Positions 8,161 to 14,905 of a DNA stretch of 64,000 bases are shown piece by piece. Where the stretch lies: the NCBI GenBank assembly GCA_031426735.1, contig JASJPK010000064.1:1-64000 (forward strand), written 5' to 3'. Position 1 is the first letter of the stretch, and each line of letters starts with the position of its first letter. A model generated the notes under the pieces. That model was given only the letters and a program-made list of their open reading frames with translations, did no database searches and was not told where the DNA came from. This DNA comes from PFJX01 sp031426735 (GTDB lineage Bacteria; Pseudomonadota; Gammaproteobacteria; Burkholderiales; Thiobacillaceae). A program made the position numbers and the translations under genes.

Positions 8161-8673
8161 ATGGCTAGACCCGCGCAGCAGCAGGAAGAACAAAGCGACG
8201 GCATGAAGGAGAAGATGATCTCCGTAAACCGTGTCACAAAGGTTGTTAAAGGTGGTCGTATCCTCAGCTTCGCCGCATTGACGGTTGTTGGCGATAACGA
8301 GGGTGGGGTTGGTATGGGGAAGGGAAAATCTCGTGAGGTTCCTGTCGCCGTAACTAAGGCTATGGAAGAAGCGCGTAGAAAAATGGTCAAAGTGTCTTTA
8401 AAAAATGGCACCTTCCACCATTCGGTAATTGGAAAGCATGGCTCATCCGTCGTTATTATTCAGCCCGCATCCGAGGGTACCGGCATTATCGCGGGTGGTG
8501 CGATGCGCGCAGTATTCGAGGTAATGGGTGTGCATAACGTTTTGGCTAAATGCCTCGGTTCAACAAATCCTTACAACGTGGTCCGTGCTACGTTGAATGG
8601 TTTGTCAAAAATGTCAACTCCAAGCGAAGTTGCGGCGAAGCGTGGCAAGACTGTGGCTGAAATTCTGGAGTAA
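8161..8673 (+). CDS. rpsE: 30S ribosomal protein S5
   Basis: 170 residues (167 in E. coli). S5 is at the mRNA entrance and affects decoding accuracy. VNRVTKVVKGGRILSFAALT and VGMGKGKSREVPVAVTKAME, the S5 N-terminal dsRBD-like motif, are intact, followed by the C-terminal GVHNVLAKCLGSTNPYNVVR. Confidence 0.97.
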   Translation: MARPAQQQEEQSDGMKEKMISVNRVTKVVKGGRILSFAALTVVGDNEGGVGMGKGKSREVPVAVTKAMEEARRKMVKVSLKNGTFHHSVIGKHGSSVVIIQPASEGTGIIAGGAMRAVFEVMGVHNVLAKCLGSTNPYNVVRATLNGLSKMSTPSEVAAKRGKTVAEILE

Positions 8674-8676
8674 CTA

Positions 8677-8868
8677 ATGCACGATTCAAATCTAAAGCTT
8701 AGAGTCACGTTGGTTAAGAGTGTGATTGGTACGATTGAGAAACACCGGGCTTGCGTCAGGGGCTTAGGGCTGCGTCGTTTAAATCATACAGTGATCGTTT
8801 CTGATACTCCCGAAAATCGTGGAATGATCAATCGCGTTAATTACCTTGTTAAGTTTGAGTCTGCCTGA
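8677..8868 (+). CDS. rpmD: 50S ribosomal protein L30
   Basis: 63 residues (59 in E. coli). LRVTLVKSVIGTIEKHRACV and LGLRRLNHTVIVSDTPENRG match L30, a peripheral 50S protein. It starts three bases after rpsE, and its TGA stop overlaps the ATG of rplO by one base, implying coupled translation. Confidence 0.95.
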   Translation: MHDSNLKLRVTLVKSVIGTIEKHRACVRGLGLRRLNHTVIVSDTPENRGMINRVNYLVKFESA

Positions 8869-9311
8869 TGAAACTAAATTCTATTATTCCTGCTGCAGGT
8901 AGTACACATTCCAATAAGAGGCCGGGGCGTGGAATTGGCTCAGGTCTTGGTAAAACGGGTGGCCGTGGTCATAAGGGGCAAAAGTCCCGCGCTGGGGGTT
9001 TCCATAAGGTTGGATTCGAGGGCGGTCAAATGCCTATGGCACGTCGACTGCCGAAGCGTGGATTTGTTTCACTTGATCGGGCGTTTAAGCATGAAGTCAG
9101 ATTGTCCGATTTGAATGCGCTTGATGTCGATAGTGTTGATATGCTAATGCTTAAGCAGGCAGGCTTGGTTCCCCAACTTGCCAAGTCTGTTAAGGTTATT
9201 CTTTCTGGGTCGATTAGCCGCCCATTGACGGTATCCGGTGTACTGGTAACCAAGGGCGCCAAACTTGCAATTGAAGCTGCAGGCGGTAATGTGGTAGTTC
9301 TCGAAGTCTAA
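8868..9311 (+). CDS. rplO: 50S ribosomal protein L15
   Basis: 147 residues (144 in E. coli). L15 is a late assembly protein with a long glycine-rich N-terminal extension: RPGRGIGSGLGKTGGRGHKG is plainly visible, followed by the Q-M-P-RRLPKRGF segment. The C-terminal half has the expected VTKGAKLAIEAAGG. Its start overlaps the rpmD stop. Confidence 0.96.
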   Translation: MKLNSIIPAAGSTHSNKRPGRGIGSGLGKTGGRGHKGQKSRAGGFHKVGFEGGQMPMARRLPKRGFVSLDRAFKHEVRLSDLNALDVDSVDMLMLKQAGLVPQLAKSVKVILSGSISRPLTVSGVLVTKGAKLAIEAAGGNVVVLEV

Positions 9312-9329
9312 TTATTAAAGCGAACTGTT

Positions 9330-10655
9330 TTGTCTATAGCTGCCAATATCAATAAGATGTCAGGAAAAATGGGTGACCTAAAAAGTCGCTTATTTTTCCT
9401 GATAGGAGCGCTTGTTGTATTCCGTATTGGTTCCTTTATTCCGGTTCCTGGCATTGATCCGGCGGTTCTTGAGGATCTATTCAAGAGTCAACATGGTGGC
9501 ATTCTTGGAATGTTCAACATGTTTTCGGGTGGTGCTTTGTCTCGGTTCTCGGTATTTGCGTTAGGCATAATGCCTTACATTTCCGCGTCGATCATTATGC
9601 AGTTGATGACCGTCGTGTCGCCAAACCTTGAGGCGCTAAAAAAAGAAGGTGAATCCGGACGCCGCAAGATTACTCAATACACAAGATACGGCACGGTATT
9701 GCTGGCCACTTTTCAGGCAATTGGTATTTCAATTGCGCTGGAGAGTCAGGTAGGTTTAGTTATCGATCCAGGCCTTGGCTTTAGACTTACTTCTGTTGTA
9801 TCGCTTGTTGCCGGCACGATGTTCCTAATGTGGTTGGGTGAGCAAATCACCGAACGGGGTCTTGGCAATGGAATTTCAATCATTATATTTGCTGGCATAG
9901 CGGCTGGACTGCCCCAGGCAATTGGCGGTATGTTGGAGTTGACGCAGACCGGAGCTTTTTCCATACCTCTTGTTCTTCTTCTTTTCGTCGGCACCTTGCT
10001 TGTAACTGCTTTGGTCGTTTTCGTTGAGCGGGGGCAAAGAAAAATCCTTGTTAACTACGCAAAACGACAAGTAGGTAACAAAGTATATGGCGGGCAAAGT
10101 TCCCATTTGCCACTTAAGCTTAATATGGCGGGTGTAATTCCTCCGATTTTTGCCAGTTCGATCATTTTGTTCCCTGCGACCGTAGCAAGTATGTTTGCTG
10201 GTCGAGAGTCTCTTAATTGGTTGAAGGATGTAGGAGCTGCTCTTTCACCCGGTCAACCTATTTATGTATTACTGTATGCAGTTGCGATTCTGTTTTTTTG
10301 TTTTTTTTATACCGCGCTCGTATTTAATCCACGTGAAACTGCCGATAATTTAAAGAAAAGTGGTGCTTTCATTCCTGGATATCGTCCCGGTGAGCAAACA
10401 TCTCGATACATTGATAAGGTCATGACTCGGTTGACTCTGGTGGGTGCGGTTTATATCACTTTGGTTTGTTTGATTCCCGAGTTCTTAATTGTCAACTGGA
10501 ATGTGCCGTTTTATTTCGGTGGTACATCGCTGCTTATTATTGTTGTCGTTAGCATGGATTTCATGGCGCAGGTTCAGACCTATGTTATGACGCACCAATA
10601 CGAGAATTTGCTCAAGAAGGCGAATTTTAAAGGCGGAAATTTCGTGTCCAGGTAG
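9330..10655 (+). CDS. secY: Protein translocase subunit SecY
   Basis: 441 residues (443 in E. coli), starting at TTG 9330. SecY forms the ten-helix inner-membrane channel of the Sec translocon with SecE and SecG. The family hallmarks GSFIPVPGID (end of helix 1), the plug-region GMFNMFSGGALSRFSVFALG, GLGNGISIIIFAGI and the cytoplasmic loop FFYTALVFNPRETADNLKKS are present. TTG is chosen because it yields the usual N-terminal extension; ATG 9357 is an alternative. It is the last large gene of the spc group and is followed by a 130-base AT-rich gap without infA. Confidence 0.96.
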   Translation: MSIAANINKMSGKMGDLKSRLFFLIGALVVFRIGSFIPVPGIDPAVLEDLFKSQHGGILGMFNMFSGGALSRFSVFALGIMPYISASIIMQLMTVVSPNLEALKKEGESGRRKITQYTRYGTVLLATFQAIGISIALESQVGLVIDPGLGFRLTSVVSLVAGTMFLMWLGEQITERGLGNGISIIIFAGIAAGLPQAIGGMLELTQTGAFSIPLVLLLFVGTLLVTALVVFVERGQRKILVNYAKRQVGNKVYGGQSSHLPLKLNMAGVIPPIFASSIILFPATVASMFAGRESLNWLKDVGAALSPGQPIYVLLYAVAILFFCFFYTALVFNPRETADNLKKSGAFIPGYRPGEQTSRYIDKVMTRLTLVGAVYITLVCLIPEFLIVNWNVPFYFGGTSLLIIVVVSMDFMAQVQTYVMTHQYENLLKKANFKGGNFVSR

Positions 10656-10702
10656 TTTGATTCTGGTTTGTCGACTTTTCGTCTTATTATTTTGAAAGTG
10701 TT

Positions 10703-10753
10703 TTATAAATATTGTTGTCCGATTTATTAGTTCTACTTCAGCAATATTTATAA
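10703..10753 (+). repeat. AT-rich inverted repeat between secY and rpmJ
   Basis: TTATAAATATTG (10703-10714) and its exact complement CAATATTTATAA (10742-10753) form a 12-bp perfect stem that extends about three more pairs (one G-T), with a loop of roughly 21 bases. It lies in the 130-base gap where infA usually sits. As RNA it could be a stem upstream of the rpmJ ribosome-binding site (AAGGAGA at 10774-10780); as DNA it could be an operator. No T-run follows, so it is not a standard terminator. Confidence 0.5.
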
Positions 10754-10785
10754 GGTTGGCTATATCGTAATGTAAGGAGATGAAC

Positions 10786-10899
10786 ATGCGTGTTCAAGCC
10801 TCGGTTAAGAAAATCTGTAGGAAATGTAAGATCGTGCGCCGTAAGGGTGTCGTTCGTGTGATTTGTACCGAAGCGCGTCACAAGCAGCGCCAAGGCTAA
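10786..10899 (+). CDS. rpmJ: 50S ribosomal protein L36 (zinc-binding form)
   Basis: 37 residues, read directly from the sequence: MRVQASVKKICRKCKIVRRK at the start and CTEARHKQRQG at the end. The CxxC...C...H zinc ligands (Cys11, Cys14, Cys27, His32) mark the C+ form. L36 is the smallest 50S protein, needed for late 23S folding. A strong AAGGAGA precedes ATG 10786. It stands between secY and the promoter-led rpsM operon, without infA. Confidence 0.96.
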   Translation: MRVQASVKKICRKCKIVRRKGVVRVICTEARHKQRQG

Positions 10900-10906
10900 A
10901 TTCAGC

Positions 10907-10936
10907 TTGTCAAAATGCTGATCTCTTCAATATAAT
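10907..10936 (+). promoter_or_regulatory. Sigma-70 promoter of the alpha operon
   Basis: TTGTCA (10907-10912) and TATAAT (10931-10936) are separated by 18 bases: a 5/6 match to the -35 box and a perfect -10 box. It lies 28 bases upstream of the rpsM start and would drive rpsM-rpsK-rpsD-rpoA-rplQ. GGGGGTA before the rpsM ATG serves as ribosome-binding site. This is the clearest promoter in the ribosomal block. Confidence 0.8.
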
Positions 10937-10964
10937 GTTTCGTTTTGTTAGCTGGGGGTAGTAC

Positions 10965-11327
10965 ATGGCCCGGATTGCTGGGGTAAACATCCCGAATCAC
11001 AAGCATGCCGAAATTGCACTTATGTCGATTTACGGTATTGGTCGCACTCGCGCACGTTTGATTTGCAAGGAGTTTGGTGTAACTCCTACTGTCAAGATGA
11101 AAGATCTTACGGATGCAGATGTCGACAGGTTGCGTGAGGGTGTCGCTAAATTCACGGTGGAGGGTGATCTTCGTCGTGAGATAACCATGAACATCAAGCG
11201 TTTGATGGATCTGGGTTGTTACCGTGGTGTTCGTCATCGTAAGGGCTTGCCGTTGCGCGGTCAGCGTACGCGCACAAATGCACGTACCCGCAAAGGGCCC
11301 CGTAAGCAGATGCAGATCAAGAAGTAA
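10965..11327 (+). CDS. rpsM: 30S ribosomal protein S13
   Basis: 120 residues (118 in E. coli). S13 lies in the 30S head and bridges to the large subunit. MARIAGVNIPNHKHAEIALM, the IYGIGRTRA helix-two-turn-helix and the C-terminal LPLRGQRTRTNARTRKGPRK are diagnostic. It is first behind the promoter at 10907-10936. Confidence 0.97.
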   Translation: MARIAGVNIPNHKHAEIALMSIYGIGRTRARLICKEFGVTPTVKMKDLTDADVDRLREGVAKFTVEGDLRREITMNIKRLMDLGCYRGVRHRKGLPLRGQRTRTNARTRKGPRKQMQIKK

Positions 11328-11339
11328 TGGAAAATATAT

Positions 11340-11732
11340 ATGGCTAAAGCTGCTGCAGCGCGTGCGCGCAAGAAAGTTAAAAAAAGTGTTGCTGATGGGG
11401 TGGCACATATTCATGCCTCCTTCAACAATACTATTGTAACTATCACGGATCGTCAGGGTAATGCGCTTGCCTGGGCCACCGCTGGTGGTGCAGGTTTCAA
11501 GGGCTCCAGAAAGAGCACTCCTTTCGCGGCGCAGGTTGCGGCTGAAAATGCTGGGAAGATGGCGCTTGAATATGGCCTGAAAAACCTTGAAGTTCGTATC
11601 AAGGGGCCTGGCCCCGGTCGTGATTCGACTGTGCGTGCGCTGAATTCATTGGGTTACAAAATTACAAGCATTTCTGATGTAACGCCCGTACCTCACAATG
11701 GATGTCGTCCGCCCAAGAAGCGTCGCATCTAA
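11340..11732 (+). CDS. rpsK: 30S ribosomal protein S11
   Basis: 130 residues (129 in E. coli). S11 lines the 30S platform near the E site. HIHASFNNTIVTITDRQGNA, GFKGSRKSTPFAAQVAAE and the C-terminal DVTPVPHNGCRPPKKRRI are signatures, including the Asn-Gly of the conserved isoaspartate site. Confidence 0.97.
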   Translation: MAKAAAARARKKVKKSVADGVAHIHASFNNTIVTITDRQGNALAWATAGGAGFKGSRKSTPFAAQVAAENAGKMALEYGLKNLEVRIKGPGPGRDSTVRALNSLGYKITSISDVTPVPHNGCRPPKKRRI

Positions 11733-11749
11733 GTAATAGGAGAGCTTAA

Positions 11750-12376
11750 ATGGCCCGCAATCTTGATCCTAAGTGTCGTCAGTGTCGTCGTGAGGGCGAA
11801 AAGTTGTTCATCAAGGGTGAAAAATGTTTCACCGAGAAATGTGCAATTGAACGTCGTAATCAGCCGCCTGGTCAACATGGTGCTAAGCAACCTCGTCTTT
11901 CTGACTATGGTGTTCACCTGCGCGAGAAGCAGAAGGTTCGTCGCATCTACGGCGTATTGGAGGCTCAGTTCCGTCTCACCTATAAAGAGGCTGATCGCCG
12001 TCGTGGTGTTACGGGTGAAAATTTACTTCAGATTCTTGAGTCTCGTCTTGATAGCGTTGCTTTCCGGATGGGGTTTAGCTCCTCACGTAGTGAAGCGCGG
12101 CAAGTTGTTAGACATAACGCAATCACGGTCAATGGTCGTCGGGTGAATATTCCTTCATATCAGGTTAAACCTGGTGATGTCGTAGAAGTCGCCGAAAAGG
12201 CCAAGTCGCATCTTCGCATCAAGGCTGCGGTTGATGCTGCGCAAGGCCGCGGTTTCCCCGAGTGGGTTGAGGTCGATGCGAAGGGCCTTAAGGGTACCTT
12301 CAAAGCTTTGCCGCAGAGGTCTGAGTTGCCAGCATCAATCAACGAGTCTCTGGTTGTTGAGCTCTACTCTAAGTAA
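11750..12376 (+). CDS. rpsD: 30S ribosomal protein S4 (zinc-binding form)
   Basis: 208 residues (206 in E. coli). S4 nucleates 30S assembly and, in E. coli, autoregulates the alpha operon. The N-terminus carries four cysteines (CRQC near residues 9-12, then KCFTEKC), the zinc-binding C+ arrangement. PPGQHG and the S4 RNA-binding domain LDSVAFRMGFSSSRSEARQV are present. Confidence 0.97.
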   Translation: MARNLDPKCRQCRREGEKLFIKGEKCFTEKCAIERRNQPPGQHGAKQPRLSDYGVHLREKQKVRRIYGVLEAQFRLTYKEADRRRGVTGENLLQILESRLDSVAFRMGFSSSRSEARQVVRHNAITVNGRRVNIPSYQVKPGDVVEVAEKAKSHLRIKAAVDAAQGRGFPEWVEVDAKGLKGTFKALPQRSELPASINESLVVELYSK

Positions 12377-12420
12377 CAGTCTTGCTGTCGCAAATGCGTC
12401 AGCACAGTGAAGGAATCACT

Positions 12421-13419
12421 ATGTCAAACACAGGTGAATTGCTTAAACCTCGCATTGTCGAGGTAAATAGCATTTCCCCTCGTCAGGCTCGCATTACGCT
12501 GGAGCCTTTCGAGCGTGGTTATGGGCACACTCTAGGAAACGCACTTCGTCGGATTCTGCTTTCTTCTATGCAGGGTTATGCCCCGACCGAGGTACGTATT
12601 TCTGGTGTTGTCCACGAATATTCAGCTTTGGAAGGCGTTCAGGAAGATGTGGTAGACATTCTCCTGAATCTCAAGGGTCTTGCTGTTAAGTTGAATAGCC
12701 GAGACGAAGCTTTATTGACTATCAAGAAGTCTGGTGAGGGCCCTGTAACTGCGGCTGATATCCAGGCTGGGCATGATGTCGAAATTTTGAATTCTGATCA
12801 TGTAATTGCTCACCTTACTAAGGGTGGCAATCTTGAGATGGAGATCAAAATCGAAGGTGGTCGTGGTTATGTGCCCGCAAGTACTCGTGTTCTTAGCGAT
12901 GAATCTCGTCCTGTTGGAGTGATTCTTGTTGATGCCTTGTACAGTCCGGTCAAGAAAGTCAGCTTCAACGTCGAGAGTGCGCGTGTTGAACAGCGTACCG
13001 ATCTTGATAAGCTGATTATCGAGATCGAGACTAATGGTGTTATTGAGCCTGCTGAAGCGGTTCGTTATGCTGCTAGAGTGCTGATCGAACAACTTGCTTC
13101 GTTCGCTGATTTGCAAGGCATTTCCCCGTTGTCGGATGTCTCGGCAATGAAGCATGTCTCTCCGCAAACGTCTATCGATCCGATCCTGCTTCGTCCGGTT
13201 GATGAGTTGGAGCTGACCGTTCGTTCTGCTAACTGCTTAAAAGCTGAGAACATTTATTACATCGGTGATCTCATCCAACGTACCGAAACAGAGCTGTTGA
13301 AAACGCCTAACCTTGGCCGTAAGTCTCTCAATGAGATCAAGGATGTTCTGGCTGCCCGTGGACTAACCTTGGGTATGAAGCTCGAAAACTGGCCACCCGC
13401 GGGCCTTGATAAGCCCTGA
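12421..13419 (+). CDS. rpoA: RNA polymerase alpha subunit
   Basis: 332 residues (329 in E. coli). The N-terminal domain dimerises and seeds polymerase assembly (FERGYGHTLGNALRRILLSS); the C-terminal domain binds UP elements and activators (VDELELTVRSANCLKAENIY, LGRKSLNEIKDVLAARGLTL). The open frame runs to 12382, but ATG 12421 gives the usual MSNTGELLKPRIVEVN start with GAAGGA upstream. Confidence 0.98.
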   Translation: MSNTGELLKPRIVEVNSISPRQARITLEPFERGYGHTLGNALRRILLSSMQGYAPTEVRISGVVHEYSALEGVQEDVVDILLNLKGLAVKLNSRDEALLTIKKSGEGPVTAADIQAGHDVEILNSDHVIAHLTKGGNLEMEIKIEGGRGYVPASTRVLSDESRPVGVILVDALYSPVKKVSFNVESARVEQRTDLDKLIIEIETNGVIEPAEAVRYAARVLIEQLASFADLQGISPLSDVSAMKHVSPQTSIDPILLRPVDELELTVRSANCLKAENIYYIGDLIQRTETELLKTPNLGRKSLNEIKDVLAARGLTLGMKLENWPPAGLDKP

Positions 13420-13435
13420 ACTTGAGGTAAATATA

Positions 13436-13825
13436 ATGCGCCATCGTCTTTCCCACCGAAAACTTAATCGCACCAGCAGCCATCGCCAGGCTCTACTGCG
13501 GAATCTCTCCATCGCCCTCCTGACCCACGAAGCGATCAAAACCACTTTGCCTAAGGCCAAGGAACTTCGTAAAGTTGTTGAACCCTTGATCACTCTGGGC
13601 AAGAAGCCCAGCCTTGCAAATCGTCGATTGGCGTTTGATCGTCTGCGTGATCGCGATTTGGTTGGTAAGCTGTTCAATGAACTCGGTCCGCGTTTCATGC
13701 AGCGCCCGGGTGGATATGTACGCATTCTCAAGTTTGGTTTCCGCCAGGGTGACAATGCTCCGATGGCGTATGTCGAATTGGTTGATCGTGCGGCAGATGC
13801 TTCTGAAATCCCTTCAGTAGAATAA
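13436..13825 (+). CDS. rplQ: 50S ribosomal protein L17
   Basis: 129 residues (127 in E. coli). MRHRLSHRKLNRTSSHRQAL is the family N-terminus, followed by LRNLSIALLTHEAIKTTLPK and the C-terminal RPGGYVRILKFGFRQGDNAP. L17 contacts the nascent-chain exit region. Last gene of the alpha operon; a terminator begins 13 bases after the stop. Confidence 0.97.
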   Translation: MRHRLSHRKLNRTSSHRQALLRNLSIALLTHEAIKTTLPKAKELRKVVEPLITLGKKPSLANRRLAFDRLRDRDLVGKLFNELGPRFMQRPGGYVRILKFGFRQGDNAPMAYVELVDRAADASEIPSVE

Positions 13826-13837
13826 TCGGGAAGAATC

Positions 13838-13865
13838 AAAAAGCCGGCTACAGCCGGCTTTTTTT
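13838..13865 (+). terminator. Intrinsic terminator after rplQ
   Basis: GCCGGC (13843-13848) and GCCGGC (13853-13858) pair around the loop TACA, extended by an A-tract on the 5' side and seven T residues at 13859-13865. This is a textbook rho-independent terminator closing the ribosomal block. The following 112 bases to holC hold no recognised feature. Confidence 0.9.
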
Positions 13866-13977
13866 ATGGTCGTTTCAGTCGGATGCTGGATGCGTTCTCT
13901 GCTATGCCTCTGATATTCAGGTCTCGCCAGAACTTGTCTGATTGCAATTTTCATCAACATCATGCTGCTGTCCTGAA

Positions 13978-14403
13978 ATGACTCGCATCGACTTTTACTT
14001 CAACGCCCCAAACAAAGCAGAAGTTGCTCGCAAGTTGGCGAGCAAGGCTATCAATGCCGGCGGTCATGTATTGATCTTTACCCCTGATGAGTCACGGGCA
14101 AGAGATCTAGATGCGTATTTCTGGACGTCGCCACAACTCTCCTTTCTGCCGCATGTGCGATGTCATCATCCACTGGCTGACAGAACACCTATTCTTATCG
14201 GTGATGATCCAGGCAAACTTGCACGTCCAGATGTGTTGATTAATGTCGCGTCTGATATTCCCGATTGGTTCAGTCGCTTCGATCGATTGCTGGAAATTGT
14301 GACCGAGGACGCGTCCGATAAGGAGATGGCGCGCAGACGGTTTCGATATTTCAAGGAGCGGGGTTACTCCTTGTCCGATCATGACTTGTCATCAGCAAAA
14401 TAA
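13978..14403 (+). CDS. holC: DNA polymerase III chi subunit
   Basis: 141 residues (147 in E. coli). Chi links the clamp loader to SSB during replication. The start MTRIDFYFNAPNKAEVARKL and the pattern DLDAYFWTSPQLSFLPH, HPLADRTPILIGDDP, VLINVASDIPDWFSRFDRL match HolC closely. ATG 13978 is preferred to an upstream frame start at 13942 that adds an unrelated cysteine-rich leader. The stop shares a base with the next start (TAATG). holC upstream of valS is a conserved order, though pepA, the usual neighbour before it, is absent here. Confidence 0.92.
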   Translation: MTRIDFYFNAPNKAEVARKLASKAINAGGHVLIFTPDESRARDLDAYFWTSPQLSFLPHVRCHHPLADRTPILIGDDPGKLARPDVLINVASDIPDWFSRFDRLLEIVTEDASDKEMARRRFRYFKERGYSLSDHDLSSAK

Positions 14404-14798
14404 TGGACAACGACGACGATATTTTCAGCAAGATTGATGCAATACGTGAACGCCGCGATGCAGAGGTTTTGTCAGAGAAAAATATTACTGGCGATGATTT
14501 TCCTACCCTGACCGATGTTATTGATGCTGACGTTGAAGGCGTGTGGAAGGGGCAAGATAGACGTCTCAGCGGCCATGGTAAAGAGGGCAGGCGTATGGCC
14601 GAGCGGCGTCTCAAGCAAAGACGCTTGCTTCCCGTTATGGAAACGCAACTTGAGGCCGATGCACTGCAGACGGCTCTTTTCCATGCATTCGAAAGCAGAC
14701 TGACTGAATTGTTTGTGCAACAACAATTGCATATTGAAGAAGCGTTGAGGAAGGCGATCCGAGAAGAACGGGGATCCGTTTCCGATTGCCAAGATTGA
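14403..14798 (+). CDS. Small acidic hypothetical protein between holC and valS
   Basis: 131 residues. I do not recognise a named family. The N-terminal half is acidic (MDNDDDIFSKIDAIRERRD, FPTLTDVIDADVE); the C-terminal half is predicted helical and basic (EGRRMAERRLKQRRLLP, then LTELFVQQQLHIEEALRKAI), with the amphipathic spacing of a possible coiled coil. There are no membrane segments or signal peptide, so it is probably cytoplasmic. Its ATG overlaps the holC stop by one base, so it is almost certainly translated with holC. Similar short acidic proteins containing an LTDVI-type motif occur in betaproteobacteria beside holC; a link to replication is inference only. Confidence 0.75.
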   Translation: MDNDDDIFSKIDAIRERRDAEVLSEKNITGDDFPTLTDVIDADVEGVWKGQDRRLSGHGKEGRRMAERRLKQRRLLPVMETQLEADALQTALFHAFESRLTELFVQQQLHIEEALRKAIREERGSVSDCQD

Positions 14799-14905
14799 TT
14801 TCCTCAGTCCGCACTTCAGAGCAGCTTGATAATGCGAGTCGCTGCATACACGGCGCGGTAGCGCTCCGCGTTAATTTTTTGAACTAAACAACATACAAAT
14901 CCGCT

